Assembly (NCBI GenBank): GCA_050946375.1 | Contig: JBMNUT010000015.1 | Coordinates: 11,628 to 75,627, forward strand | Direction of reading: 5' to 3' | Length of the DNA: 64,000 bases | DNA from: UBA1794 sp050946375 | GTDB lineage: Bacteria > Bacteroidota > Bacteroidia > Bacteroidales > Bacteroidaceae | Shown here: positions 53,948 through 62,542 of the stretch, piece after piece | Numbering within the stretch: the first letter of the stretch is position 1 | How the letters are laid out: every line of letters begins with the position of its first letter | The notes under the pieces: generated by a model | Seen by the model: only the letters and a program-made list of their open reading frames with translations | What the model was told of the DNA's origin: nothing | Database searches by the model: none | Translations under genes and position numbers: made by a program

Positions 53948-55381
53948 TCATTCCGACAAATCACGAGGCAGTCTGGCGGCTTTGATGCCGAACCATACGG
54001 CCCCGATCAGCATGCACGCCGTGCCCAGCACCAGACTTATCGAATAATCCATATCGAGACATTCCGGAGCGAAGAAGAGATAAGTGGAACAGATCCAAGT
54101 CATGAACAGCGCAGGCACAAGCGTTATGATGAAAGCCCTGCGCGAACGGAACATCCACACCGTAACGGCCCACAAAGTAAACACGGAAAGCGCCTGGTTG
54201 GCCCATGCGAAATAACGCCAGATGATGTTGAAACCTTCCGGATTGCTGGTGCTGAACAGCAAAATCGCAAGGCATACACCGAAGATGGGAATGCAAATAT
54301 AAATACGCTTCAAGATACTCTTTTGGGGAATGCGCAGCATGTCGGCCACGATGAGCCGCGCCGAGCGCAAAGCCGTATCGCCCGACGTAATGGGTGCTGC
54401 GATAACGCCCAATATGGCCAGCACTCCACCAGCCGTGCCCAGCCACGAATACGAAATATCATTCACCACGATGGCCGCGTTCGTCACCGCCAGATTCTCC
54501 GGGGAGGAATGAAAGAAGTAAGTAGCGGCAGCCGCCCAGATGAGCGCCACGACGCCTTCCGTAATCATCGCCCCGTAAAAAATGGGACGCCCCTGCCGTT
54601 CGTTCTTCATGCACCGGGCCATCAGCGGAGACTGCGTAGCGTGGAAACCGCTAATGGCGCCGCAAGCAATGGAAATGAACATCAACGGGAAGACAGGCTG
54701 CTCGGGAACCAGATTTTTCAAGCCTCCCTCGTCCCAAAACTCCGGCAACGCAGGAAACTTAACGAAAAGCATCGTCAGTATTCCGGCAGCCATAAACAGC
54801 AACGCCACAGCAAATACCGGATAAATACGGCCGATGATCTTGTCGATGGGCAGCATCGTAGCCAGAATATAATAGAGGAAAATGACGATAATCCAGAATG
54901 TCGTATCCAAAACCCCAGGCGTTAAGTTGGCAAGCAGGCCGGCAGGCCCGGAAATGAACACCGCTCCTACCAAAATGAGCAGCAGAATGGAGAAAACGCG
55001 CATGACCTGCTTCGTAGTCAGCCCCAGAAATTCGCCAATCAGTTCGGGGAGTCCCACGCCGTCGCGGCGCAAAGAGAGCATACCCGAGAGGTAATCGTGG
55101 ACAGCGCCGGCGAAAATACAGCCGAACACAATCCAAATATAGGAAGCCGTACCGAATTTTGCACCCATGATAGCCCCGAAAATAGGACCGAGCCCCGCAA
55201 TATTCAGAAACTGGATGGTGAAAATTTTCCAGCCCGGCAACACGACGAAGTCTACGCCGTCCTCTTTGCGCAAAGCGGGAGTAGTACGATTGAAATCGGG
55301 CTTGAAAATACGTTCTACGACGCGCCCGTACAGGAAATATCCTGTCACGAGTGCCAAAAGGCATAAGGTAAATGAAATCAT
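53948..55381 (-). CDS. cstA: Carbon starvation protein CstA family transporter
   Basis: A 477-residue membrane protein with more than ten hydrophobic segments. The family signatures are KEDGVDFVVLPGWKIFTIQFLNIAG-like sequence near residue 40, GPIFGAIMGAKFGTASYIW, and GFHATQSPLMARCMKNERQG. CstA-type proteins import peptides or pyruvate under starvation. It is convergent with the dehydrogenase gene (23-base gap). Its upstream region holds a -7 box, a 16-base direct repeat and a 22-base repeat array. Confidence 0.92.
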   Translation of the reverse strand: MISFTLCLLALVTGYFLYGRVVERIFKPDFNRTTPALRKEDGVDFVVLPGWKIFTIQFLNIAGLGPIFGAIMGAKFGTASYIWIVFGCIFAGAVHDYLSGMLSLRRDGVGLPELIGEFLGLTTKQVMRVFSILLLILVGAVFISGPAGLLANLTPGVLDTTFWIIVIFLYYILATMLPIDKIIGRIYPVFAVALLFMAAGILTMLFVKFPALPEFWDEGGLKNLVPEQPVFPLMFISIACGAISGFHATQSPLMARCMKNERQGRPIFYGAMITEGVVALIWAAAATYFFHSSPENLAVTNAAIVVNDISYSWLGTAGGVLAILGVIAAPITSGDTALRSARLIVADMLRIPQKSILKRIYICIPIFGVCLAILLFSTSNPEGFNIIWRYFAWANQALSVFTLWAVTVWMFRSRRAFIITLVPALFMTWICSTYLFFAPECLDMDYSISLVLGTACMLIGAVWFGIKAARLPRDLSE

Positions 55382-55407
55382 GGATGCAAGTGTTTTTGTT
55401 TTTCGAT

Positions 55408-55480
55408 GCAGTACTTTTTGGAAAAAGTGGCAGCACTTTCAGTAATTTCATGCAGTACTTTTTCCCGGGAAACGGGGACA
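55408..55480. repeat. 22-base repeat array R14 upstream of cstA
   Basis: Units at 55411 (GTACTTTTTGGAAAAAG), 55433 (GCACTTTCAGTAATTTC) and 55455 (GTACTTTTTCCCGGGAAA), exactly 22 apart and each preceded by GCA. It would lie in the cstA mRNA leader. Confidence 0.8.
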
Positions 55481-55486
55481 AAGATA
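55479..55486 (-). promoter_or_regulatory. -7 box of cstA
   Basis: Read leftward TATCTTTG, overlapped by the first copy of the 16-base direct repeat. The -33 region is not clear. Confidence 0.45.
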
Positions 55487-55520
55487 GGATTAAATAAGCA
55501 AAAAATAGGATTAAATGAGC
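55484..55520. repeat. 16-base direct repeat upstream of cstA
   Basis: ATAGGATTAAATAAGC (55484-55499) and ATAGGATTAAATGAGC (55505-55520) differ at one base and start 21 apart, two helical turns. A regulator-binding site is plausible. Confidence 0.55.
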
Positions 55521-55538
55521 GAAGAATGGAGCAAGCCT

Positions 55539-55569
55539 TTTGCCTTTTCCCTTCCGAACGCTATCTTTG
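55539..55569 (+). promoter_or_regulatory. GH43 operon promoter
   Basis: TTTG (55539-55542), 19-base spacer, TATCTTTG (55562-55569). The leader to the first ATG is about 130 bases. Confidence 0.75.
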
Positions 55570-55706
55570 GGACAATTCAACAGAGATAAATTGAAACGGA
55601 TTGTCTACGAAAAAAAGGAATTTGTACGTCGGCATAATCAAAACTATGCCCCAATCCAAAACCGCCGATAGACTTCCGCAACCACCACACCCTAAATTCT
55701 ATAAAA

Positions 55707-57092
55707 ATGAAACGACGGAATACACTCTCCCTCCTGCTTGGAGTCTGCTTCTCCGCAGCTGCCGTAGCACAAGTCACCAACCCTTTCGGCAATGCGCTCG
55801 TGCCCGACATGATAGCCGATGCAAGCGTACAGGAAATTGACGGCATCTTTTACTGCTACGCCACGACCGACGGCTACGGACAAGGGCTGAAAACTTCCGG
55901 ACCGCCCGTCGTCTGGAAATCACCCGACTTCGTACACTGGAGTTTCGACGGTACCTGTTTCCCCTCGGCCGAGAAACAAAAATACTGGGCGCCCAGCAAA
56001 GTGGTGCAGGCAAACGGTAAATACTACATTTACCCCACCATCAACGGCTACATGTATCCCGCCGTGTCCGACAGCCCCGAAGGCCCCTTTCGCCTGGCGC
56101 GGGGAGAAGACAAGTTTGTCCTGCCCTACTCGCCGGCTTCCACCCTGATTCAGTCCGATGACCCCGGAGGCATCGACGCCGAAGTCTTCATCGACGATGA
56201 CGGACAGGCATACCTCTTCTGGGGACGGCGCCACGTAGCCCGACTGAAACCCGACATGGTGACGCTCGACTCGATACGCACCATCGAAACGCCCCAAAAG
56301 GCCTACTCCGAAGGGCCCATCTTTTTCAAACGGAAGGGCATCTATTACTACCTCTACACCATAGGCGGCGACGAACGCTACCAATACTATTATATAGTGA
56401 GCCGCGTCTCGCCCTTAGGACCTTTCGAGTTCCCGGAGCAAGACCTCGTATCCACCACCGACCACGCCCGCGGAGTTTTCGGCCCGGGGCATGGCTCGGT
56501 ATTCCATCCGGAAGGCTCGGACGACTATTACTTTGTCTATCTGGAATTCGGACGCCGCAGTACAAACCGGCAGACCTACGTGAACCGGATGGAATTCAAT
56601 GCCGACGGCACCATCCGCCCCGTATCCCTGTCGATGGAAGGAGTCGGCGCCTTGAAAAAGGTGGATTACGGAATGCCGATTCCGCCCGACAGCATCTGGG
56701 CTTCTTCCGTGGCCGAACCGATGTTCATAAAGCCTAATCAGGACACGCTCTGCCGCCGCACGGAATACTTCGTGCCCGCTTTTGCCATCGACGCAGCCAA
56801 CGGCTCCCGATGGATGGCGGCACCGGACGACGGACAGCCGACACTGACCATCGACCTCGGCACAGTGCGGAAAATAGGCCGCAGCGAAATAGCCTTCGTG
56901 CGGCCTACGGCGGGACACGCCTATGTGCTCGAAGGCTCGGCTGACGGGCAAACGTGGAAACCCTGCGGCGGACATCCCGACGTACAGTGCAAGTCACCGC
57001 ACACCGACCGTATCGGGAGCGCATTCCGCTACCTGAGAGTACGCATATTGGAAGGCATCGCCGGAGTATGGGAATGGAATCTGTATGAATAA
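55707..57092 (+). CDS. Secreted glycoside hydrolase family 43 protein with C-terminal F5/8-type domain
   Basis: A 461-residue exported enzyme with a signal peptide (residues 1-21, ending AAVAQ). The five-bladed GH43 propeller shows the three expected acids: Asp in VPDMIADASVQ, Asp in GIDAEVFIDDDGQAYLFWG, and Glu in YSEGPIFFKRKG. Such enzymes cleave arabinofuranosyl, xylosyl or galactosyl bonds. The last 110 residues (DAANGSRWMAAPDDGQPTL to the end, GVWEWNLYE) look like a discoidin/CBM32-type sugar-binding domain. It lies six bases before a second GH43 gene. The subfamily cannot be set. Confidence 0.88.
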   Translation: MKRRNTLSLLLGVCFSAAAVAQVTNPFGNALVPDMIADASVQEIDGIFYCYATTDGYGQGLKTSGPPVVWKSPDFVHWSFDGTCFPSAEKQKYWAPSKVVQANGKYYIYPTINGYMYPAVSDSPEGPFRLARGEDKFVLPYSPASTLIQSDDPGGIDAEVFIDDDGQAYLFWGRRHVARLKPDMVTLDSIRTIETPQKAYSEGPIFFKRKGIYYYLYTIGGDERYQYYYIVSRVSPLGPFEFPEQDLVSTTDHARGVFGPGHGSVFHPEGSDDYYFVYLEFGRRSTNRQTYVNRMEFNADGTIRPVSLSMEGVGALKKVDYGMPIPPDSIWASSVAEPMFIKPNQDTLCRRTEYFVPAFAIDAANGSRWMAAPDDGQPTLTIDLGTVRKIGRSEIAFVRPTAGHAYVLEGSADGQTWKPCGGHPDVQCKSPHTDRIGSAFRYLRVRILEGIAGVWEWNLYE

Positions 57093-57098
57093 AACGGC

Positions 57099-58685
57099 AT
57101 GAGTATGAAACGAAAAATCTCCTCTTTCTGCCTGCTGGCCCTGTGCGGAATGGCTCTTGCGCAAACGCCGGCAGTCGAATGGGGCTCATGGACCACGTGG
57201 GGCGACCAGGGCGACGGCACCTACCGCAACCCCGTCATCCCGTCCGACTACAGCGACATCGACTGCATCCGCGTGGGCGATGACTACTACGCCATCTCTT
57301 CTACCTTCCAGTTCTCGCCGGGCATGACTTTGCTCCACTCCGTCGACCTGGTCAACTGGGAGATTTGCACCAACATCATAGACGATCTGACACAAATCGG
57401 CAACGCCCTCGACTGGCGCCACATGGATCGCTACGGACGGGGCGTATGGGCCGGCACATTGCGCCACCACGACGGACGTTTTTACCTCTTCTTCGGGACG
57501 CCCGACGAAGGCTACTTCATGACTTCCTCGCCTCACCCCGAAGGACCGTGGGAACCGCTCACTCCGTTACTCTCCGAATCGGGATGGGACGACTGCACCG
57601 CATTCTGGGACGAGGACGGGAAAGCATACTTTGTCGGTACGCATTTTGCCGACAGCTACAAGACGTACCTGTTCCCCATGGCACCCGACGGAAAAAACAT
57701 CGACCGCTCGAAGGCCGTACTCATCAACTCGGGCAACGGACGCGAGGCGAACAAACTGATTCGGAAAGGCGCCTGGTACTACCTCGTCTTCAGCGAGCAC
57801 AAACCGGGCATCGGACGCTACGTCATGGCCAAGCGGGCCAGGAAAATAACGGGACCTTATACGGAAGAGAAACAACTGGCCCTGCCCTCGGTAGAGGCGA
57901 TGGAGCCCAATCAGGGAGGCATCGTTTTGGGAAAAGACGGCAACTGGTATTTCCTCACCCACCACGGTTCGGGAGACTGGAGCGGGCGCATCGTAAGTCT
58001 GCTGCCGGTCACATGGATAGACGACTGGCCGATTATAGGCGAAGTCTTGCCGGACAAAATCGGAACGATGAAGTGGACAGGGGCAATGCCCTATCGGGCT
58101 GAGAAAAAGCTGTACATAAAACGGAGCGACGACTTCGACGACAGCAGACTGGGGGCACAATGGCAGTGGAATTACCAGCCGCGTCGGGAAATGTTCTCCC
58201 TGTCGGAACGGCCGGGATGGCTACGGTTGAAGGCCTTTCAGCCACTGGAAGCCAACCGTTTGCTGAAGGCCGGCAATACGCTGACGCAGCGTTGTTTCCG
58301 AAAAGCGGAAAACGAAGTGATAATCAAGCTGGACATTTCCCACATGGCCGATGGACAAAAAGCCGGATTGTGCCATTTCTCCTCCTCCCACGCAGCACTT
58401 GGAGTGGCTCGGGAAGGCGGCACTTGCTACCTCGAATACCGCCAGAACGACCAAATACACAAAGGCATGCGTATAGAAAGCACTTACATTTGGCTCAAAT
58501 CCGAATGGGGTCTGGATGGACTCTCCCGTTTCTCTTACAGCCTGAATGGTGATGTATTCACGCCTTTCGGCGACCCTTACCAACTCGCTTGGGGCAACTA
58601 TCGCGGCGACCGCATCGGCATCTACACCTTCAACGACCTCGCCGACCGTGGTTGGGTAGACGTTGATTACCTGCACTATCGCTAA
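57099..58685 (+). CDS. Secreted glycoside hydrolase family 43 protein (beta-xylosidase-like)
   Basis: A 528-residue exported enzyme with a signal peptide (ending CGMALAQ). The catalytic acids are visible as YSDIDCIRVGDDYYAIS, WDDCTAFWDEDGKAYFVG and NGREANKLIRKGAWYYL. Residues from about 345 (DFDDSRLGAQWQWNYQP) to the end form the beta-sandwich domain typical of GH43 beta-xylosidases and arabinofuranosidases. It is cotranscribed with the preceding GH43 gene and ends at a strong terminator. The pair probably acts on side chains of the same plant polysaccharide; no SusC/SusD pair or regulator is next to it here. Confidence 0.9.
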   Translation: MSMKRKISSFCLLALCGMALAQTPAVEWGSWTTWGDQGDGTYRNPVIPSDYSDIDCIRVGDDYYAISSTFQFSPGMTLLHSVDLVNWEICTNIIDDLTQIGNALDWRHMDRYGRGVWAGTLRHHDGRFYLFFGTPDEGYFMTSSPHPEGPWEPLTPLLSESGWDDCTAFWDEDGKAYFVGTHFADSYKTYLFPMAPDGKNIDRSKAVLINSGNGREANKLIRKGAWYYLVFSEHKPGIGRYVMAKRARKITGPYTEEKQLALPSVEAMEPNQGGIVLGKDGNWYFLTHHGSGDWSGRIVSLLPVTWIDDWPIIGEVLPDKIGTMKWTGAMPYRAEKKLYIKRSDDFDDSRLGAQWQWNYQPRREMFSLSERPGWLRLKAFQPLEANRLLKAGNTLTQRCFRKAENEVIIKLDISHMADGQKAGLCHFSSSHAALGVAREGGTCYLEYRQNDQIHKGMRIESTYIWLKSEWGLDGLSRFSYSLNGDVFTPFGDPYQLAWGNYRGDRIGIYTFNDLADRGWVDVDYLHYR

Positions 58686-58735
58686 TTGACCGAAATCCGA
58701 GGCAGAATCTCCCCCGACCAAGAGAGTCATAGTCC

Positions 58736-58777
58736 CAAAAGTTACGGCCGTAGAAATTACGGCCGTAACTTTTTAGT
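58736..58777 (+). terminator. GH43 operon terminator
   Basis: AAAAGTTACGGCCGTA and TACGGCCGTAACTTTTT are inverted copies separated by six bases and end in a T run. Confidence 0.85.
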
Positions 58778-58884
58778 TGTTTTCAACAAGCATGAAAATA
58801 AGGGATGCATGTATCATTCTTCCGGAACATAAATATTATAAAGAGGAAATCCCTAAAAGCCTTTGTAAAAAAGAGAGAATAATC

Positions 58885-58916
58885 TTTGCGCGTTATTCGA
58901 ATACTCCGTATCTTTG
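58885..58916 (+). promoter_or_regulatory. Promoter of the second upxY locus
   Basis: TTTG (58885-58888), 20-base spacer, TATCTTTG (58909-58916), pointing into upxY. I found no inverted repeat of useful length around it, so it looks fixed, unlike the promoter at 749-779. Confidence 0.7.
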
Positions 58917-59029
58917 CAGCGCTTTCGGGACCGATCCTGAGATAGGAATCAGTCCCCAAGGTGCCTCCCGGTGAGGCTCTTCCGATTCGGCTCCTGAAAA
59001 GCCGGATACCCCCGGAAAATCAAAATCCG
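58917..59029 (+). promoter_or_regulatory. Structured leader of the second upxY locus
   Basis: Several short inverted stretches: GGGACCGATCCT with AGGAATCAGTCCC, GCCTCCCGGTGAGGC, and CCGGA (59012-59016) with TCCGG near the likely start codon. UpxY proteins are known to act on the 5' leader of their own locus, so this is a candidate site of action. Confidence 0.45.
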
Positions 59030-59620
59030 GTGTCCCCCGAATATAATCTTTTGCAAACTGTGGCGCCGCTTCCCTCCCGAACAGAAGAAAAGTGGTATGT
59101 CTTGCGTGTTACGTATAGCCGCGAGCTTCAGCTCAAAGAGTATCTTGACACGAAAGGCATTAGCAATTTTTTGCCCATGCAGCAGATGCTCGTGCTCGAC
59201 CGCAACGGTAAACGGGTAAAACGTCTGCTCCCGGTGGTACACAATTTGCTATTTACCCATACCTCGCGGCAAATAATCGACGATTTCAAGCAGGAATTGG
59301 AAGGTCGTATTCCGGTACGTTTCTACATGGACCGCGAGACCTCCCTACCACTCACCGTGCCCGAACAGGAAATGCGCAACTTTATAGCCGTGGCAGGCAC
59401 ACAGGATGAGCAGCTTCTCTACCTGCCGCCGTCCGAAGTCGCGATGAAAAAAGGCGATCGGGTACGTATCATCGGCGGCATATTTGAAGGTGTCGAAGGC
59501 GAGATACTACGTCTTCGCGGTGACCGCCGCCTCGTAGTCCGCATTCCCGGCCTCATGGCCGTCGCCACCGCCTTCATCCATCCCTCCCTCGTACAGCGCA
59601 TCGCCACGCCTATCGAATAA
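59030..59620 (+). CDS. upxY: UpxY-family (NusG-like) transcription antiterminator
   Basis: A NusG-like protein of about 196 residues. The NGN part begins EEKWYVLRVTYSRELQLKEYL and continues LLPVVHNLLFTH. The KOW-like part is KKGDRVRIIGGIFEGVEGEI near residue 143. It heads the rightward polysaccharide locus and should keep transcription going through it. No ATG lies in frame before the NGN part. The frame opens at GTG 58961; I prefer GTG 59030, which places the conserved Trp at residue 22, as in the copy at the left edge (Trp24). TTG 59051 and GTG 59060 are other options. No UpxZ-like gene follows it. Confidence 0.85.
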   Translation: MSPEYNLLQTVAPLPSRTEEKWYVLRVTYSRELQLKEYLDTKGISNFLPMQQMLVLDRNGKRVKRLLPVVHNLLFTHTSRQIIDDFKQELEGRIPVRFYMDRETSLPLTVPEQEMRNFIAVAGTQDEQLLYLPPSEVAMKKGDRVRIIGGIFEGVEGEILRLRGDRRLVVRIPGLMAVATAFIHPSLVQRIATPIE

Positions 59621-59996
59621 TCCTCAGAGAAATACATACGTAAGAAAATAGTTTTCCTCCCGTACTTGTGAAAATTTACATACGGAAGAAAAAATATTTT
59701 TGGTATAAGGTATTTCAAGCCTTTACTATATCTAAAGAACTCTATTATCAGCGGAATCAATATAAGCACAAATAGAATATTGATACACCGCACCTTTTCC
59801 CGATTTCCCTTGCATCCACATCGAAAAACTGGCAAGGGAAAATAATACAAGAGTTAGCACATAAATAATAGCATGCTTTCCTATTCGCAGGACAACAAGC
59901 GCAAAGAATACGTTCTTGCTGTATGACTTTGATTAAGGAGAAAGTCATTTCTTGTGTTGACTATTTGTGTCTTGATAATCTGAATGCTCTGTTTAG
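59621..59996. other. AT-rich gap between upxY and the flippase gene
   Basis: About 375 bases with no gene and no UpxZ-like frame. It holds TGACTTT/AAAGTCA inverted copies (59924-59930, 59941-59947) around AAGGAG, and a GTGAAAATTTAC near-palindrome at 59665-59681. Base composition drops here and stays low to the window end. Confidence 0.6.
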
Positions 59997-61433
59997 ATGG
60001 CAAAAGAAAATAAAAGTCCAGTAGCTCGAGGCGTTGTCTGGAGTGGAATCGAACGCTTTTCCGTGCAGGGGATACATTTCATACTGTCATTCGTCATTGC
60101 ACGGCAGCTGCTACCTTCCGATTATGGCCTTATTGCCATGCTGAGCATATTTATGGCCATAGCACAAAGTTTTATTGATTCGGGGTTTTCCAATGCACTG
60201 ATTCAAAAGCAGGACCGAACAAATATAGATTATTCCACCGTTTTCTATTTTAATGTGGTGGTGGCAGTCGTGATGTATCTTCTGTTCCTCTTCAGTGCAC
60301 CTTGGATTTCTGCCTTTTATAATGCTCCGCTGCTCACCTCCATTATAACCTGGGTAGGCTTGAACTTCATAATTTCATCGCTGGCCACTGTGCAAAGAGC
60401 CAAGCTGACGATAGAATTGAATTTCAAACTTCAGGCCTATATCTCCATTGTTGCGGTAGTGGTAAGCGGTAGCATGGCAGTGTGGATGGCCTATAACGGT
60501 TATGGCGTTTGGACGCTTGTCTATCAAGGATTGGTGAGTAATGCAGTCACTGTACTTTTGTTGTGGCTGACCGCCCATTGGATTCCCTTGCGGGTGTTTT
60601 CCTGGAAATCCTTTAAGGAACTGTTCGGTTTTGGTTCGAAGCTGTTGGCTGGAGGACTTCTACATACGATATATACCAATATGTATACGTTGGTTATAGG
60701 AAAGTTCTTCAATGCCGTGGATTTAGGCTATTTCAGCCGGGCATCTTCCATAACGCAATATCCTTCTACCAATATCACTAACATTGTTACTCGAGTGACT
60801 TATCCGGTGGAGTGTCAGTTACAGCATGACAATGACTTGTTGCAGCAGAAGTATTTTTCTTTCATCCGTTGCGTTTCCTTTATAGTATTTCCCATGATGG
60901 CAGGGTTGGCCGTTTTATGTGAGCCGTTCATTCGAATAGTCTTGACGGATAAATGGCTGGGTGCGGTGCCTTATGCTCAAATTCTGTGTGCCGCTTATAT
61001 GTGGGATCCGATTATGCGGATGACCTGGGATTTACTGAATGTCAAGCATCGGAGCGACTATTCCTTGAAGTCGGAGATAATCAAGAAAATAACAGCTTTC
61101 TGTATTCTGTTTGTCACGATACCATTTGGCGTAAAAGTAATGTGCATGGGGTTGATTCTCTATGCATTGGCCGACTTGTTTATCATTACCAGGTTTGTCA
61201 AGAAAGTACTTCCGTCAGTTACCCTTTCCAGTATTATCAGAGAACTTGTACCTATTCTTTTGCTGTCCGGTCTGATGGGCTGTGTGGTGTCTGGATTTCT
61301 CCATTTTATGACAAATCTGTGGCTTGAGTTGTTGGGCGGGCTTGTGATAGGTTGTATTACCTATGTAGGTGGCGCTTATTTATTCCGATTTCGAGAATTG
61401 AAGATGATATTTCAAATATTCAAAATCAAGTAG
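59997..61433 (+). CDS. wzx: Polysaccharide flippase (Wzx, MOP superfamily)
   Basis: A 478-residue membrane protein with about twelve to fourteen segments. The start (ARGVVWSGIERFSVQGIHFILSFVIARQLLPSDYGLIAML) is typical of WzxC/lipopolysaccharide-exporter proteins, which flip lipid-linked repeat units across the inner membrane. It is the first structural gene of the locus and lies four bases before the GT8 gene. The repeat unit that it carries is not inferable. Confidence 0.9.
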   Translation: MAKENKSPVARGVVWSGIERFSVQGIHFILSFVIARQLLPSDYGLIAMLSIFMAIAQSFIDSGFSNALIQKQDRTNIDYSTVFYFNVVVAVVMYLLFLFSAPWISAFYNAPLLTSIITWVGLNFIISSLATVQRAKLTIELNFKLQAYISIVAVVVSGSMAVWMAYNGYGVWTLVYQGLVSNAVTVLLLWLTAHWIPLRVFSWKSFKELFGFGSKLLAGGLLHTIYTNMYTLVIGKFFNAVDLGYFSRASSITQYPSTNITNIVTRVTYPVECQLQHDNDLLQQKYFSFIRCVSFIVFPMMAGLAVLCEPFIRIVLTDKWLGAVPYAQILCAAYMWDPIMRMTWDLLNVKHRSDYSLKSEIIKKITAFCILFVTIPFGVKVMCMGLILYALADLFIITRFVKKVLPSVTLSSIIRELVPILLLSGLMGCVVSGFLHFMTNLWLELLGGLVIGCITYVGGAYLFRFRELKMIFQIFKIK

Positions 61434-61437
61434 TACA

Positions 61438-62391
61438 ATGGATATAGTAATTTGTACGGATAATAATTATGTAATGCCTTCAGGGGTGTTGATTTGCTCC
61501 ATTTGCGAGAATAACAAGACGGAGAAAATCAGATTTCACATTGTAGGCAATGAAACATTGTCCGATGAGAGTAAGCAATCTTTGTCTGAAATCTCAGGAT
61601 CTTATCATCAAGAGATACATTTCTATTGTGCTGATGACAGTCTGAACTCCTTATTGCCAGTTGGAAAAGAAAGACAACCGAAACATATTACGGTTGCTGC
61701 TTATTATCGGTTATTCTTGGCAAGTATACTGCCCGCCAATATAGATAAAGTGTTGTATTTAGATTGTGATATAATAGTTCGTCATAATTTAAACGAGCTG
61801 TGGAATACAGATATCACAGATTATGCTGTGGGATGTGTGACAGATGGATCAGATGGTTTAATATCTTATTATAATAGATTAAGATACCCTCAATTTTTGG
61901 GATATTTTAATTCCGGAGTTTTGCTTATAAACTTAGCATATTGGCGAAGGTACAAGGTACAGGATGAGTCTTTGGATTTCTTGAAGAAATATCCAGAAAG
62001 GATTCAATTTCATGATCAAGATGTACTAAATTATGTTTTGCGAGAAAAGAAAAAAGCCTTGCCCTTCAAATACAATGTACAGGATGGATTTTTGAGAGAA
62101 AAATTGGATCTCTCATGGGAGTATGAGGAAGAATTAGAAGAGGCTATTAGGGATCCATGGATTATTCACTATTGTGGTGGAAAAAAGCCTTGGACAAAAG
62201 GATGTACCCATCCTTTTAAATCAGATTTTTTTAAATACCGCCAGTTAACAAAATGGAGAAATAGGCCTTTGTTGAAGTGTGATGTAAAACCAATTATAAA
62301 AAGAAAAGTAAGAGTCTTCTTGGGCGCATTAGGTGTTATGTCTAAAGCTAAACTTAATAATTACAGGAATGATATTAAGTTGCCTTTATGA
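61438..62391 (+). CDS. Family 8 glycosyltransferase
   Basis: A 317-residue GT-A enzyme of family 8 (LgtC/galactosyl or glucosyl type). It starts DIVICTDNNYVMPSGVLICS, has the metal-binding D109-C-D111 (LYLDCDIIV), and shows FNSGVLLINLAYWRR and the IHYCGGKKPW motif. It would add a hexose to the repeat unit. The stop codon overlaps a possible 34-codon frame by four bases. Confidence 0.92.
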   Translation: MDIVICTDNNYVMPSGVLICSICENNKTEKIRFHIVGNETLSDESKQSLSEISGSYHQEIHFYCADDSLNSLLPVGKERQPKHITVAAYYRLFLASILPANIDKVLYLDCDIIVRHNLNELWNTDITDYAVGCVTDGSDGLISYYNRLRYPQFLGYFNSGVLLINLAYWRRYKVQDESLDFLKKYPERIQFHDQDVLNYVLREKKKALPFKYNVQDGFLREKLDLSWEYEEELEEAIRDPWIIHYCGGKKPWTKGCTHPFKSDFFKYRQLTKWRNRPLLKCDVKPIIKRKVRVFLGALGVMSKAKLNNYRNDIKLPL

Positions 62392-62492
62392 CTATTTGGT
62401 GGTTGGTTCTGGCCTTTATGATGTCTTCTATCTATTTTGCAAAATGCTTGACGATAGACAGACGCATTCTGTTGGTAATCATGCTATGGTGA
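62388..62492 (+). CDS. Possible 34-residue membrane peptide or gene remnant
   Basis: An ATG that overlaps the GT8 stop (ATGA) opens a 34-codon frame encoding MTIWWLVLAFMMSSIYFAKC and a further hydrophobic stretch (ILLVIMLW). It could be a small membrane protein or the start of a decayed polymerase gene. No family is recognised. A ribosome site is not obvious, but the overlap would allow coupling. Confidence 0.3.
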   Translation: MTIWWLVLAFMMSSIYFAKCLTIDRRILLVIMLW

Positions 62493-62542
62493 AATAATAA
62501 GGAGAACTGTCTTTAATAAGACTGTTTTGTGTTTAGAATTAG

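Larger units (their letters stand above)
55382..55706. other. Divergent gap between cstA and the GH43 operon
   Basis: About 325 bases holding a 22-base repeat array, the cstA promoter region with a 16-base direct repeat, and a good promoter for the GH43 genes (55539-55569). No gene is seen. Confidence 0.7.

Noticed and set aside
58780..59050. A search for inverted repeats around the promoter of the second upxY.
   Set aside because: Only scattered matches of six or so bases were found, so I do not call an invertible promoter there.
59665..59681. A GTGAAAATTTAC near-palindrome considered as a Rex operator.
   Set aside because: It lacks the spacing and outer bases of the TTGTGAAnnnnTTCACAA type and lies in a capsule-type locus gap.
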